DNA from: Isoetes taiwanensis
Taxonomy: Eukaryota > Streptophyta > Lycopodiopsida > Isoetales > Isoetaceae
Assembly (NCBI GenBank): GCA_021234155.1
Contig: JAJEKV010000023.1
Location: 7,976,009 to 8,040,008 of the forward strand
Direction: 5' to 3'
DNA length: 64,000 bases
Part shown: positions 45,457 to 56,604 of the stretch, in pieces
How the letters are laid out: every line of letters begins with the position of its first letter
How positions within the stretch are numbered: the first letter of the stretch is position 1
Translations under genes and position numbers: made by a program
The notes under the pieces: model-generated
What the model saw: the letters and a program-made list of their open reading frames with translations, nothing else
Told to the model about the DNA's origin: nothing
The model's database searches: none

Positions 45457-46951
45457 ATGTCTTACAGCGGAAACCCATCTTACCAAGGATGGCCTCCTGC
45501 ACAAGGTGCCCCTCCCCCTCAAGGACATAACCCAAATCCAAATCCAAATCTTTATGCTCAGCAATATGGTCAGCAGCCTGGCGCCCCATATGGATCTGCT
45601 CCAGCTCCTGGCTATGGCCAGCCCCCTAATCCTTGGGGCCAGACCACCCCTGCTGCCCCTTATGGTGGTGCCCCTGCTCCATACCCTTACCCTGGTGCAT
45701 ACGGTGCCCCTGGTGCTTCCTTCCCTCCGGGCACCGATCCGGAGGTCGTGAGGATGTTTCAGACCGCCGATAAAGATAACAGTGGTTCGATCGATGAATT
45801 GGAGCTGCAGAAATTGCTCACTAGAGGAGCTCAAGCTTATAGCATCCGCACAGTCCGCCTCATGTTGCATCTCTTCAGCCCTCACAATCCACAAAGAATA
45901 GGTTTGTTTTTCTTATACACTGTTTATATGCCCTTGCTATCATATCTTTAAATTTTAGCTTCAATTTTTCCATTAACTAACAGCAGCATCTGCAGCTTTA
46001 GATCTAAAGATCCTTTTAAGTTCCCCGTCGCGCATTATGTTTTTCTCGTTTATTGCATCAGCTTTTCTTGATCAAGTAGCATGCATAAGTTCTTTTTTTT
46101 AATCAATATCTTCTTCTTAGGCATGAGATCCACCTTTTTTATATATCTTAGCTGACTGGACATAGCATCTATAGATATAACTCCATAACTTGTTCCACAT
46201 CAGGAACAAGAAGCATCTAAAACTTATGATCGAATATTTCTAGCAGTTTGTCCCTATCTTGCCGTTTAAGATGAAAACAGTGCTTTTCTTTCAAAGATCT
46301 TTATTGTAGCTTTTCTCAGTTAACTCCAAATGATAATTGATTTGCAGCACCACCTGAATTCGTTAAACTCTGGAATGCTTTGAAGGAATGGGGGGTATGA
46401 TATTTTTGAAATGCATTTTCTTTCACTAGATAGTTGCTGATAAAATACATTATGTGCGAATGTCCAGGGAATTTTTCAAAGGTTTGATAGGGATTACAGT
46501 GGCAAAATTGATTGTAATGAGCTTCGAGATGCTTTATTGAGCATGGGTTATGCACTTCCTCCAGCTGTCCTAAAAATTGTTGTTTCAAAGTATGACCGAA
46601 CAGGACAAGGGAAGGCAATTGACTATGACAACTTTATAGAGTAAGCAGCTCCTTCTGTTTCTTGAGAGACTTTGGCAAGAAATATCAAGTCTACCTTACA
46701 CAACGACTGAAACTTTTCTTAAATCATTGTTTGCAGGTGCGGCTTGGTTGTGAAGGTATGAGCCTTTCCATTTTGGTGGCTGTTGATATTTGTTGCTGTT
46801 TAAAAAATCGCGATGGTTTTAACTTCCAAATCTTTTCATTTCACAGGGTTTGACTGACAAGTTTAAAGAAAAGGACACTAAGCTAACTGGATCAGCCACT
46901 TTGTCATACGAGGCATTCATGCTTTTGGTTCTACCCTTTGTGGTTGCTTAA
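45457..46951 (+). CDS. Penta-EF-hand calcium-binding protein, CML49/50 type
   Basis: Five coding exons splice cleanly at GT/AG: 45457-45901, 46348-46394, 46468-46640, 46737-46755 and 46847-46951, giving 262 residues. Residues 1-95 are a Gly/Pro/Tyr/Gln-rich tail (QPGAPYGSAPAPGYGQPP). EF1 is at about 105-116 (DKDNSGSIDELE, complete ligand set). A second full loop in exon 3 is DRDYSGKIDCNE, followed by SMGYALPPAVLKIVVSKYD and the AIDYDNFIEC and GLTDKFKEKD blocks typical of plant ALG-2-like PEF proteins. The end is FMLLVLPFVVA. This family binds calcium and dimerises through the fifth EF-hand; roles in membrane and stress signalling are suggested for plants. The ATG at 45457 is chosen because the Gly/Pro-rich tail begins there. 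The gene appears intact. Confidence 0.95.
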
Positions 46952-47500
46952 AGCAAACTAAGGAATTTAACAGTTCCTTCGGTCCAAGATGTGTGGTCCT
47001 ACTGCTTGTGGTTGCTTAAAGCAAGCTAAGGAATTTTAAGAGTTTTTGCTAGTGGAAGATTTGTTGTGTAAGGATTTGATGATATGACAAATATTTATTT
47101 TGAATCTGTTCATACTTTTATGTTGTAAATATATATTAACATAGTCACCACAATCTCAAGATGAATCATAAACGATGAACCATAATTATTTAATTATAGA
47201 GGCAGGCATAACCTGCAAGTAGCAGAAGAATAATAAAAACCAGCCTCATAGTAGCACAAGTTGCAAGGCTTAAAGAAGAGATGAAGAAAACAGATCAAGA
47301 AAAGAAAAATCCAGCTTATGTCAAGAGAAGTGAAATCAGACAACCAGGCTAAACAATAACAAGATGAATAAAGCATAATTGTTGGCATAAGCAGCAGAGA
47401 ATATTACCAAAAGACAGCTCCATAATGTTTGGGCTAGTGCACGGCTAAAAGAAAGAAGAGATTAATAGAACGGAGCCAAAAAGAACGAGTCCTGGCTTAC
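46952..47500. other. 3' UTR and spacer after the PEF gene
   Basis: The coding end (TTTGTGGTTGCTTAAAGCAA) is partly duplicated just downstream at about 47007-47030 (CTTGTGGTTGCTTAAAGCAA), a short direct repeat in the 3' UTR. No further gene is seen. Confidence 0.5.
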
Positions 47501-48066
47501 GTCAAGAGAAGTAAAATCAGATACTTACAGGGACAAAAATGGCAAATAACGTTACAGACCCTACATTTCATTCATTTCCCTTAGCCAGAAACGTTTTAGG
47601 CCAGCTAAAAGAGGAAGACAAACATTTCATTATTTTCCTTCGCCAGTCCAACATTTTAGGCCAGCTAAAAGAGGAAAGCAAACGGATGAAATACGTATTT
47701 ATTACTTGCCTTTATACAAACACGGTTAAAACTTTACCAGAGGCAAAGATGGTTCCAAAATAGAACAAGATCAGCTTCCTCACTTATGTCGAGAGAAGTA
47801 AAATCAGATGCTTACATGGACAAATGTCAAATAACGTTAAAGACCCTACATTTCATTCATTTTCCTTAGCCAGAAACATTTTAGGCCAGCTAAAAGAGGA
47901 AGGCAAACATTTCATTCATTTTCCTTAGCCAGTCCAACGTTTTCGGCCAGCTAAAAGAGGAAGGCAAACAGATCAAATACATATTTATTACTTGCCTCTA
48001 TACAAACACGGTTAGAATTTAACCCGAGGCAAAAATGGTTCCAAAATAGAACAAGATCAGCTTGTT
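47501..48066. repeat. Tandem duplication, 287-bp unit with sub-repeats
   Basis: Units 47501-47787 and 47788 to about 48066 share GAGAAGTAAAATCAGAT, AATAACGTTA, GACCCTACATTTCATTCATT and GGTTCCAAAATAGAACAAGA. Each contains two sub-repeats of TTTTAGGCCAGCTAAAAGAG. A diverged third copy starts near 47327. Confidence 0.9.
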
Positions 48067-48610
48067 GAGCCATTCAGGACTGTATCTTCTATCAGGCTAG
48101 TTGCATCATACAGGCTTGTTTAGACTTCGACACCTGTATCTTCTATTGGCAGAGGCCATCTGTTGGGGGATTCTGAGATGCATGGGCTTGGCAGCTTAAG
48201 CTCAGTGATAACTTCAAGAATCATCTTCTTCATTCCTCCTCAATTTGACTGAGAATTGCGTGCATCTTCTTGCTTTCTTGACAACCCCACTGGTCTGGAC
48301 CTCATTCAGCAGGGCAGATGTGCGTGAATTGCCAAGTAGATGAAGCACATAAAAGCTTGCAAATACAGACAGATGACAACTTCCATGTTGGAAAATTAAC
48401 GAGTTTTCTCTTTTTGAAAATTCCTTTAACATACAAGGTGGCCAAATATTCCCATATGCATGGCACATGATTCTTCTGATAAGATGATGACTCCTATGCT
48501 GGCTCTAGAAGACACCAGGATCAGGTGGAGTACTGCAATGGCCAAATTGAAAGTACAAATTGTTGAAAATAGGAAAAAACTAAAAACAGTTGAAAGTGTT
48601 GTGCATAGGA
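48067..48610. other. 3' flank of the hydroxyproline-rich protein gene
   Basis: Probably 3' UTR plus spacer of the minus-strand gene ending at 48611. No separate gene is supported. Confidence 0.5.
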
Positions 48611-50342
48611 TTAATCTTGTGACTGTACTCCACTGAAGCCACCTGTCCTGCATTTAGGGGAAGCCATACATGATGACTGATCTTGATTTTCTGTACATAA
48701 TGCCCCCGATGAAATTTCTCCTTCCACTTGCTGCTCATTTAACATAGTCAACTGTCGCACATTACCTTCTCCATCTACCTGAGCATCAACTGAACTATTA
48801 ACAACCGAATATTCTGCCAATACTGTATGGTCTAGGCCTTTAGAAACAAAATGTTCTTCAGCTGCTTTTTCTGGAGCAAGAAGTGCAAATTTTATTTGCT
48901 CTTCTTCAGTTGCTGTAGCTATGCTAGGATTTGTAACAGTCTCCAACCAACTAGTTTTTAAACCTGTTCCATGAATGCTCTGGCACTTTTCTTCAGGCTT
49001 GCCAGATAAAAAAGCCCTTTCCACCACATTTGCATCAACATTTTCTTGCTCTTTCAGAAATATTGTCTCATCCTCCTCCATTGACTCACACCTATGATAC
49101 CTCATGAACTGTCTAGTTGCAGTTCCACCATGTAGAGGATTGGCAGCCCCTTCATGACTTGCTTTGCACATGCTTTCTTCAAATTCAACATTCTGTTGAC
49201 TTGTAAAGAAGATTGGCCCTGCCTCATCATATTCCTGGTCTGAAAAGACAGAATGATCCCCTTTACATATAGACACGATGGAAACCCGAGATAATTTGTG
49301 TTCATTGCAACCGCTAGGTTCAAGGGAAAGAAATGAAGACACGCGACCATTTTGAGCCTTACAAACTAAGTCATCCTTCTGAGCTGGAAACTCTAATTCA
49401 GGTAAAGGTGAAGGTGGTTCAGAAATCCCCGATGCTGGAGAAATTAAATTTCCCAATGGACTTTCAGGATAAAGCTGATAAGACCTCCGCATATCATTCT
49501 TTGAAATGTAGTCCGGAGATGCAAATGGAGAAGCAGAATATGGGCCAGTTTGTTCTGATTTGGCATTAAGAGAGGAAGCAAGCAACTGTGCAAAAGGAAC
49601 ATCAGGTGAGGATGGAGTTGTCAGATGAGCAAGCTCAGGGGGCGGAGTAAATGGAGCAGTTGATGGTGCTGTTGTGAAAGCCGAAAAAGCAGGAGGGGTA
49701 ACAAGAGTTGTTTCATGTGCATATGGTCCTATTGTGAACATTGTTGCCGTCGAATCAAAAGCTGGTGAACATGCATTTGCAGAAGATACACATAATGACA
49801 CTTGAAAGCCTGCTGGAGACTGTACTGATGAAGGATTCCCAGAATTTACAAATGATGCTGGAGATGATGGAGGTGCAAGTAGAGATGGGGATAAACCTAC
49901 AAACTGATTTGCACCTGAAGATGAAGCAGCCCCATTTGCCCCTGCCCACGCATGTGCTGCACCTGCTGCACCCTCTTGCAAACGTGATGGTGCGATCCGT
50001 TTAGTTCTTTTCCTTGTACCCAGACACAAAAATCTGCTCCAGCAACCCCTGTGCCTCTGCAGAAAGGAATATACGGTGAACACTTTGAAAGGGAAAATGG
50101 CAAGCTTAATGCAAGCTCTAGATACCTAAAAACGAACCCTAAAAGATTTATTTGTAGGAATCAACACATCAAAGAAGCAGAAACCGAAATAAGAAATGGC
50201 CGCACTTGACATTCATGAAAATTTGTAAAGAACTTGACCAAATCATAACAATATGCTGAAAAAATCTAACCAGATCTGGGGAAGAATCACGAGGGCGCGG
50301 CCCATTAGCAATTACTCCATTTCCATTCACATTGTTTGCCAT
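48611..50342 (-). CDS. Plant hydroxyproline-rich glycoprotein-like protein
   Basis: Exon 1 (50342-50271) encodes 24 residues, MANNVNGNGVIANGPRPRDS then SPDL. The donor CTG/GTTAGA and acceptor CTGCAG/AGGCAC are both phase 0. Exon 2 (50056-48611) encodes 481 more, total 505. It starts RHRGCWSRFLCLGTRKRTKR, a basic, tryptophan-containing motif of this plant family. It then has LLAPPSSPASFVNSG, MFTIGPYAHETTLVTPPAFS and AFTTAPSTAPFTPPPELAHL, SSPDVPFAQLLASSL and SPLGNLISPASG, all known signature blocks in order. The C-terminal half is Glu/Ser-rich and poorly conserved. Despite the family name there is no signal peptide. The molecular role is not established. It may contain another small intron near the 3' end. 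The gene looks intact. Confidence 0.9.
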
Positions 50343-51780
50343 CGCCGTGTCGCGTGTAATAAAAAGAACTCCCACATCACACGACTGCCTCAAACAGAAA
50401 TATGGGCTGTGGAATGAAATGTTTATTTAGAAAGACGAACTCTTTATATTTAGGGAGTTCTATAAAAATGAGGTGGATGTTTGAAAATCTTAAATATTAA
50501 ACCTTGAAATTATGGGCTTCTGCATTATTACATGCGGGAATGACCTCGGGGATGCCCATTACATGTTTTAGAGAAGAAGTCCACGCCATTACCACTTCTT
50601 TTGGGAATACTCATGTCATTGTTATTATGTGCAAGAATGGCGACCAGGTTGTAATGGCCTCCCCCATGCCATTACCCCTTCCTTTGGTCTACATTATTTG
50701 AACCCTTAACTCTCACTAGTTGTTTAAATGATCATGAGTTTTTTTGGGTTGCCCGCAGGGCAAACCCCTGGGAGGAGGGGGGATGGAATATCCTTTTGAT
50801 GCTAATAGTACCAAATCGAGGGACACAATTAAAAACCTCGTTGCATAGGACGGCTAAGATTGAAAACCCCACTGCGTTATCTGAGTTAGATAGAGGCTAC
50901 TTTGCCTTCGATTGTCGTGAGACACTAAGACACTCACAACTCCTCTTTGTAATACTCAGGGTCTCATCTTGGCATTCGCCACATCACTCTGCTCTAGCCA
51001 CTGCATACCACATTACAAATGAGAACGAATCACATAAACTACGTAACGAAAAAACAAACACCAACCCAAATTACCAGTTCCACATTAACCTCAGAAGCCT
51101 ACAAGTAAAAATCTCCCTCGTCTCCTCATCTTCATCACTGCTTAATTCCTCCAAGCCTCCTTAGCAGCCCCACCCTCCACAATGCCATTAGGCTCCTCAA
51201 CTTCGATGGCCTCCAGAAATTGTGTGCGATAGCTGCCATCAAATTTCACACTGACACGTGTCTCCCACACACAGAAACCTTATATAACAGCACATCCCCA
51301 TCCTTAAACCCATTCTGGACAAGGAATCCATCCCAACATTAATCCCAGCACCAGCTACATACACGTTATGTTGCACCAAACTCGGACCAACAGCTAAAAC
51401 CTGTTGCTCCACATTCAGATCAATCCTGTCTAGCTCTTGATACAATAAACCATCCACAAATTTAAACAAATACCACCTCCACAAACAAAAACCCACAACT
51501 CCTGTAGCTTACCAAACGCTCCCCGAGCTTTACCTCCACCAGAAACTCTCGCATCTGTCGCGCCATCGACATCCTCAAGCTAACCACTAACACCTATGTT
51601 CCTCAAAAAAAAAAAACTATACCACACGAGCTCACAAAAAGTCGGGGTCTTTCTAGCATGCTACTCTTATTAAATAATTGTAAAATAACCATATGATTGT
51701 ACTATTCGAACATCATCACATTGATAATTTTAATCACTCAAGAAATCCACAAAAACATTACAACCTCACTCATTAACATT
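50343..51780. other. Intergenic, no gene recognised
   Basis: The first part is the promoter region of the minus-strand gene at 48611-50342. A degenerate repeat with CCCATTACATG and CCATTACC blocks lies at about 50520-50690. The rest has no motif-bearing ORF. Confidence 0.4.
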
Positions 51781-51990
51781 ACAAGAAATTTATCGCGGCG
51801 GCCTTGCGGCCGCCGCTAACATTTCTCTTCTCCAACCCGCTGCAAAAGAAGTTTTGTGCTAAGTCGAATAGATCTCAATTCTGGACTATTGCAGGAGTTG
51901 AACCTGCTCTATTGCTGCCGCCTCGTCTGGCGGTGCCGCCTCGGGACATTCCCTCGAGGAATTTCCTCGACGTGCACTTTCCCTAGTACA
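51780..51990 (+). repeat. Repeat X, copy 1, with GC-rich hairpin
   Basis: It starts ACAAGAAATTTATC, followed by a perfect 9-bp hairpin (GCGGCGGCC-TTGC-GGCCGCCGC), then CCAACCCGC, AGAAGTTTTGTGCTAAGTCG and ATCTCAATTCTGGAC. A second copy with the same order is at 53914-54123. The sequence before copy 1 (ACATTACAACCTCACTC) also occurs at 56608-56630. No transposase is evident. Confidence 0.8.
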
Positions 51991-53469
51991 TAAATCTTGA
52001 ATGTCTAATCACCTGCAAGGTGTCAAAAACTATTTTCCAATTGTAATGTTAGAATAACAAATTCATTTGTGATACCATACTTTATAATATAATATTGGCT
52101 AAAAGTGTAGACCCCTAGAAGGGGCCTATGGTGCTACGCCCATAGCATACTTAATGTAATGCTAATTTCCTCCTGGGTGCCAAGCTAAATATCGTTAAAC
52201 CAATAGACTATATGGGTTAATAAGACAATCTGCCTAAATCATGGTCATCATTATGGATACCCTTATTTATCTTCTATGATCCAAAAGTGGCAACGTCATA
52301 TCAACGTGCCTTATTGATGTATAATCCACCATGCATTCCCAAATAATATTAGCATACGACGACAATGCATTTTCCTTGGTACATATGTTATTCAATAAGT
52401 GAGACTTAAGATTTATAGAGGTCTCATGTCATAAAAGAATGGTAAACCTTCTGTTGCATCCACAGAATATTGTCCAACAACAACTGCAACCTTCGGATAT
52501 TATAGAAATGCATCATTTTTGTGTACACACGCCACAGGGTGATTTTAACTTGCTTAAGGGAAAATCTTAGGGCTATGTTATTCCCATAGTCAAAAGATAT
52601 CTCTGAATTTAAAAGTTCTAGCATAATCAATTAAGTCCAAGCCAGCCATTGGATATATATTACAATTACACAGGCTACATGAAAAATTAAGACACTTTTC
52701 AGTAAGATATCATTTTATAAACTCTTGTTGCTGTTGCATATGAGCAATATGCTTGCGCTAGAGCAGATTACAGCCTGATCTCTATGATAGTGTCATGTAT
52801 GCATTAATATGCATGTACCAACTATACGATGGCATCCTGGCACAGCAATAGAATTGGTGCAGAGATTCATACATTCTGATACATTAGCTCTTAAAAAGGG
52901 CCAGAAACTTGGGAAATGAGGAAGTCCTTTCGAATGTCTGGCTCTGCATTCCCAATTGCATAATAAGACATAACCTTTTGGCGCTTTCTCAATTCCGTAT
53001 GGCCAAGCCCCTTGCAAATCAAATGTGAATCAGGCCACCGATGCTAACCTGCGAAGGGAAAAGATATATGTTGAATAGCCACTGCAGACAGATCCACCAT
53101 AGCCAAACCGAAACAGAGTCCAAGATTTGCTTAAAACCATCTTATATCTCTGCTTTTGTCGCACACAGATCCGGTAGCTCCCCGCAAGCCGCAGATATTT
53201 AGAAGTGTAGACATAGACGTTCTTAGGCTAAAAACAGTTTGAATTCAGTAGGGAAGGCCGCCATAGCCTTCAGAGGGCAAAAAAATTGCAATCGGCCATG
53301 GGATCAGAGTTAAATGATGCCGATCAAAACCCCTGCAAAAAGATCAACCTGAAATAGATATTCAGAAAGAAAAACCTCTGTACCAACCACAATAATGTCG
53401 CATTGCCAACAACCGAGGTAATCTCAAGAATGCCTGCATGCAAAAAATTTCCCTAGCTTGATTTTTTAA
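51991..53469. other. Intergenic, no gene recognised
   Basis: No gene supported. A minus-strand ORF at 52793-53017 (GAWPYGIEKAPKGYVLLCNW) has a coding-like composition but no family I recognise. Confidence 0.4.
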
Positions 53470-53912
53470 CGCAAACGAGAGCAGGAAAATCCCACAACTG
53501 CCGGATGTGCTGCCATTGCCGAATGCAATTTAGGAATAGAAGCGGCCGCAAGAGCTCTGGGCTCTTAAATAGATTGGGTGGTTTAGCTGCTACCGGACAA
53601 ATTCTGGCTAGCGATACATTGGGTGGTTTAGCTGCTACCGGACAAATTCTGGCTAGCGATACAGCTAGAACACCTGTAGCACGAAGAAACAAATGCCTTC
53701 CTCCAGTGGCCGCATCCACTTTGATGGCTATGGCGGTGCAAGATTGTGTGGTTTAGCTGCTGCCAGAATTTCCACATATTTGAGTTTGCTGGCGGCATCA
53801 GTGGTCACGGCGGCGGACTTGAGAAAAACATTAAATACAACTTTTGCGGGACGAAAGCATCTACCGAATATGCCAAATGCATCTTCCCCCTAATAATTAT
53901 ATATGTTAAGAC
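53470..53912. repeat. Repeat Y, copy 1, with 45-bp in-frame tandem duplication
   Basis: The right end (GCATCTTCCCCCTAATAATT then ATATATGTTAAGA) is shared with 56559-56604. Inside, a 45-bp unit (ATTGGGTGGTTTAGCTGCTA...) occurs twice exactly at 53573-53617 and 53618-53662, encoding LGGLAATGQILASDT twice in frame. CCATAGCC/GGCTATGGC words recur here and in copy 2. Confidence 0.7.
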
Positions 53913-53913
53913 A

Positions 53914-54123
53914 AGAAATTTATCGCGGCGGCCTTGCGGCCGCCGCGAACATTTCTCTTCACCAACCCGCCGCAAAAGAAGTTTTGTGCTAAGTCGAATA
54001 GGCTGCCGCGAATATTTCTTTTCTCCAACCCGTCGCAGAAGAAATTTTGTTCTAAGTCGAATATATCTCAATTCTGGACATCCTTGAGATGCGAAAGAAC
54101 GTGCAGGAGTTGAACCTGCACTA
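53914..54123 (+). repeat. Repeat X, copy 2, with internal duplication
   Basis: Same order as copy 1 at 51780. A segment of about 62 bp (GCCGCGAA(C/T)ATTTCT to CTAAGTCGAAT) is duplicated inside this copy. It abuts repeat Y copy 1 on the left. Confidence 0.8.
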
Positions 54124-54241
54124 TTGCCATCTGTTTTGCATCAAGGACAACATGGTGCCTGAAATTACCTCATGTCCTCAAGTTGCCATCTGTTTTGCAT
54201 CAAGGACAACATGGTGCCCGAAATTACCTCATGTCCTCAAG
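54124..54241. repeat. 59-bp tandem duplication
   Basis: Two 59-bp units starting TTGCCATCTGTTTTGCATCA (54124-54182 and 54183-54241) differ at one base. One frame across the first unit reads LNLHYCHLFCIKDNMVPE, leucine-rich-repeat-like, but the second unit changes frame. Confidence 0.95.
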
Positions 54242-54260
54242 TTTTTGTAGAACATGGATG

Positions 54261-54560
54261 AAAATTTGCAAATCAACCATGCAATATATTTTTAACATTC
54301 AAAGTCTATATGCACAAGGCTTGGCACACATGAGTTAAGGGGACAATGCAAAAAGCTTAAGCCAAGAATGATTAGGGGCAAGGTTAAGGGGAAGATGTAA
54401 AAAGTTTAAGCCAAGAATAATTACATCTTCCCCTTAACCTTGCCCCTAATCATTCTTGGCTTAAGCTTTTTGCATTGTCCCCTTAACTCATGTGTGCCAA
54501 GCCTTGTGCATATAGACTTTGAATGTTAAAAATATATTGCATGGTTGATTTGCAAATTTT
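54261..54560. repeat. Perfect 140-bp inverted repeat (hairpin locus)
   Basis: Arm 54261-54400 is the exact reverse complement of 54421-54560 by base-by-base reading, with a 20-bp spacer (54401-54420). The spacer plus flanking bases (AAAGTTTAAGCCAAGAATAA) resembles an internal piece of the arm (AAAGCTTAAGCCAAGAATGA, 54352-54371). A transcript would fold into a 140-bp duplex, long enough for siRNA or young-miRNA processing. No ORF is inside. It could instead be a foldback element or a recent inverted duplication. Confidence 0.95.
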
Positions 54561-55528
54561 AGAGGTAAAAAGAAAAGCCCAATATTTTCAAATAGTAATA
54601 CTTGTCTTGCAATCAGAATTCAAAACTCATTTAGATTCAGCTAGATAGTGTAGTCTTCTAAAACTGTGTATAGCGTGAAACAAATTAGACCAAATAAACA
54701 TAAATAAACAATTCTCTCGTTATTATTATATAATGATGTCCCTTCGTAAGGGTTCTGATTACTGTCATACACAATGATGGGAGCAATGGAGAAAGCGTAA
54801 GGCAAGGTCATAGGCATGGCAGAGGTGGCAAAAATACTTGGTTCTCTCTGGACCTGAGAACCAATCTCTGGAATGGTAGGCTGAGAAGAAGCAATCTGTT
54901 GATTATCAAATAGGTGGTCCAAAACCTGGCTGGTAGATAATCTCTGTTTTTAAGTTTTGTTTGACCGGATTTAAACTTATGGCTATGGCTTTGTTGTTCA
55001 GAAACCGTAGCTAAACCACATCTCTTGTATATCGACAGCATTCAGTGTTGTTCCCAGCAATAAGACAATGTTGTCTATAACCATTTGCCATCCATCTAAG
55101 CCTGGCCGAAGACTTTGTGAAGGGGCAATCAATTTTTTAATCTGTACGGGTTCTAATTTACTACTGTTAATATTGCTGTAACGAATGACTCTCTAGAAGA
55201 TTAAATATAGTACTAATATGATCATACATAACAATGATACTATATAGTTATTTAATCTCCTGCCAAATGTTTGTTCTAGAAATGTTTGCATGACCACATA
55301 CCACACATTGTTAAAGTAACATAAATTCTTTAGATGCCTGACATGCAATGTGCTTTTGATCCATGCACTTGCCACTAGAACTTACATCATTTCGAAATTC
55401 CCCTTCAAAATGAACATTTACATTGCACTTGATCACAAGAATCTTCTCTAAAGAATGAAAATGCCAAAAAAGTGGCACTCCTGTTGTTTGCCAAAGAGAT
55501 GTACAGAACTAGGTTACTTTTTCATAAA
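54561..55528. other. Spacer with minus-strand ORFs of unknown nature
   Basis: On the minus strand, 54922-54641 reads SSQPTIPEIGSQVQREPSIF then PYAFSIAPIIVYDSNQNPYE. It is coding-like but unrecognised. The rest is probably the 3' flank of the bS20 fragment. Confidence 0.3.
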
Positions 55529-55864
55529 TCAAGTCTGTTTTGCTACTGCTGGTTCTGGAGTATACCAACCAAGCTGCATTTCAAGTTCTTTCTTGGCACG
55601 CGCAAGACGGGACTTCCTATGGGCACCCTTGTTCTTGTGTATTGTATGAACCTTTACAGACTTGTCAATAATTGAATAAGCTTCCCCAATTAAGACTTCT
55701 ACAGGTTTGAGATCATCAGGCTTTGCCTCAGGGGTTTTTTTCAGTTTCTGAAGCGCAAGGAAAACCTTTGAAAATACAAATAGCAAATCAAAAATAGGTA
55801 TTCTTACTTAAATCATATAAATGTGAGGAATTGAAACTTACCTTTTTCATACGGGTGTTCATCT
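55529..55864 (-). pseudogene. Plastid ribosomal protein bS20, last two exons only
   Basis: Exon 55864-55842 (after acceptor CTGCAG) encodes MNTRMKK and a donor AAG/GTAAGT. Exon 55765-55529 (after TTTTCAAAG) encodes VFLALQKLKKTPEAKPDDLK, then LIGEAYSIIDKSVKVHTIHK, NKGAHRKSRLARAKKELEMQ and LGWYTPEPAVAKQT. TRMKKV, the IGEAYSxIDKxVK helix, HKNxGAxRKSRLAR and GWY-P are diagnostic of nuclear-encoded chloroplast bS20, which binds 16S rRNA in the small plastid subunit. The two exons are intact, but I cannot find the transit peptide or the first basic helix upstream to 64000. This is either an incomplete duplicate or a gene with distant 5' exons. Confidence 0.8.
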
Positions 55865-56131
55865 CTGCAGGCCCTCCTCTCTGTATTGCCCTGCTATCTG
55901 CAATTCAGAGGCACCAAATCTAGCAGAACCCTGAAAGCCAGATGACTGGTTCATCTGCATTCCTCCCAAATTCGAGAGCGTCCCCAAATCGGTCTGTTCT
56001 AGAGCACCGGAATCGCCTGATGCAGAAGCTCCGAAACCAAATGGGTTGTTAAGCGGAGGTATAGAAGTGCTAGCTGCTCCGCTTGGGCTGAGAATTCTGT
56101 TTAGTTCTTGATTTTGTGCACCATAGCTCAA
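55865..56131 (-). CDS. Unrecognised open reading frame upstream of bS20 exons
   Basis: An 89-residue open stretch (MSYGAQNQELNRILSPSGAA, NPFGFGASASGDSGALEQTD, GGMQMNQSSGFQGSARFGAS) ends at TGA overlapping the bS20 exon start, in another frame. It is Gly/Ser/Gln-rich. It could be an exon of another gene whose splice donor lies near 55870, or coding sequence fused by rearrangement. I do not recognise it. Confidence 0.3.
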
Positions 56132-56229
56132 TCACAATGCTGCCATAAAAATGGAGGCAAAAAATATTTAAGAAGGTTGCACATGCATTGAATCCCGTTT
56201 CACCGACCTCTTAATTATCTCTGAGCTCT

Positions 56230-56604
56230 TCTTGGTAAGGCTATTCAAAGCCATTCATGTAAATACCTTGCTATGGACACGGAATGGAAGCCATTGCCGG
56301 ACAGTAGCCGCCATAGCCATAGCCAGGAAGAAGATTTTTTCGAATGCTCAGAACAGGGCCCATTTGAGCTGCCGATGGTCGGAAGCCATAGCCAGCAAAT
56401 TTGGGCGCAGATGTCGCATCGTCGGACGCCATAGCCAGCAATTTGGGCGCATCGTCGGACGCCATAGCCACCATTTTTTTTCTTCCCCGACCATTTTCTC
56501 TGGCATTTTTTTTGTTTCCCTATTTTTTCCCTCCGGAAATACGTGGCGGGAATCAACAGAATATGACAAAGGCATCTTCCCCCTAATAATTATATATGTT
56601 AAGA
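56230..56604. repeat. Repeat Y, copy 2
   Basis: It shares its right end with 53867-53912 and is rich in GCCATAGCC and GTCGGA(C/A)GCCATAGCCA, in short direct repeats at about 56380-56470. It is followed by ACATTACAACCTCACTC, the same flank seen before repeat X copy 1. Confidence 0.6.
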
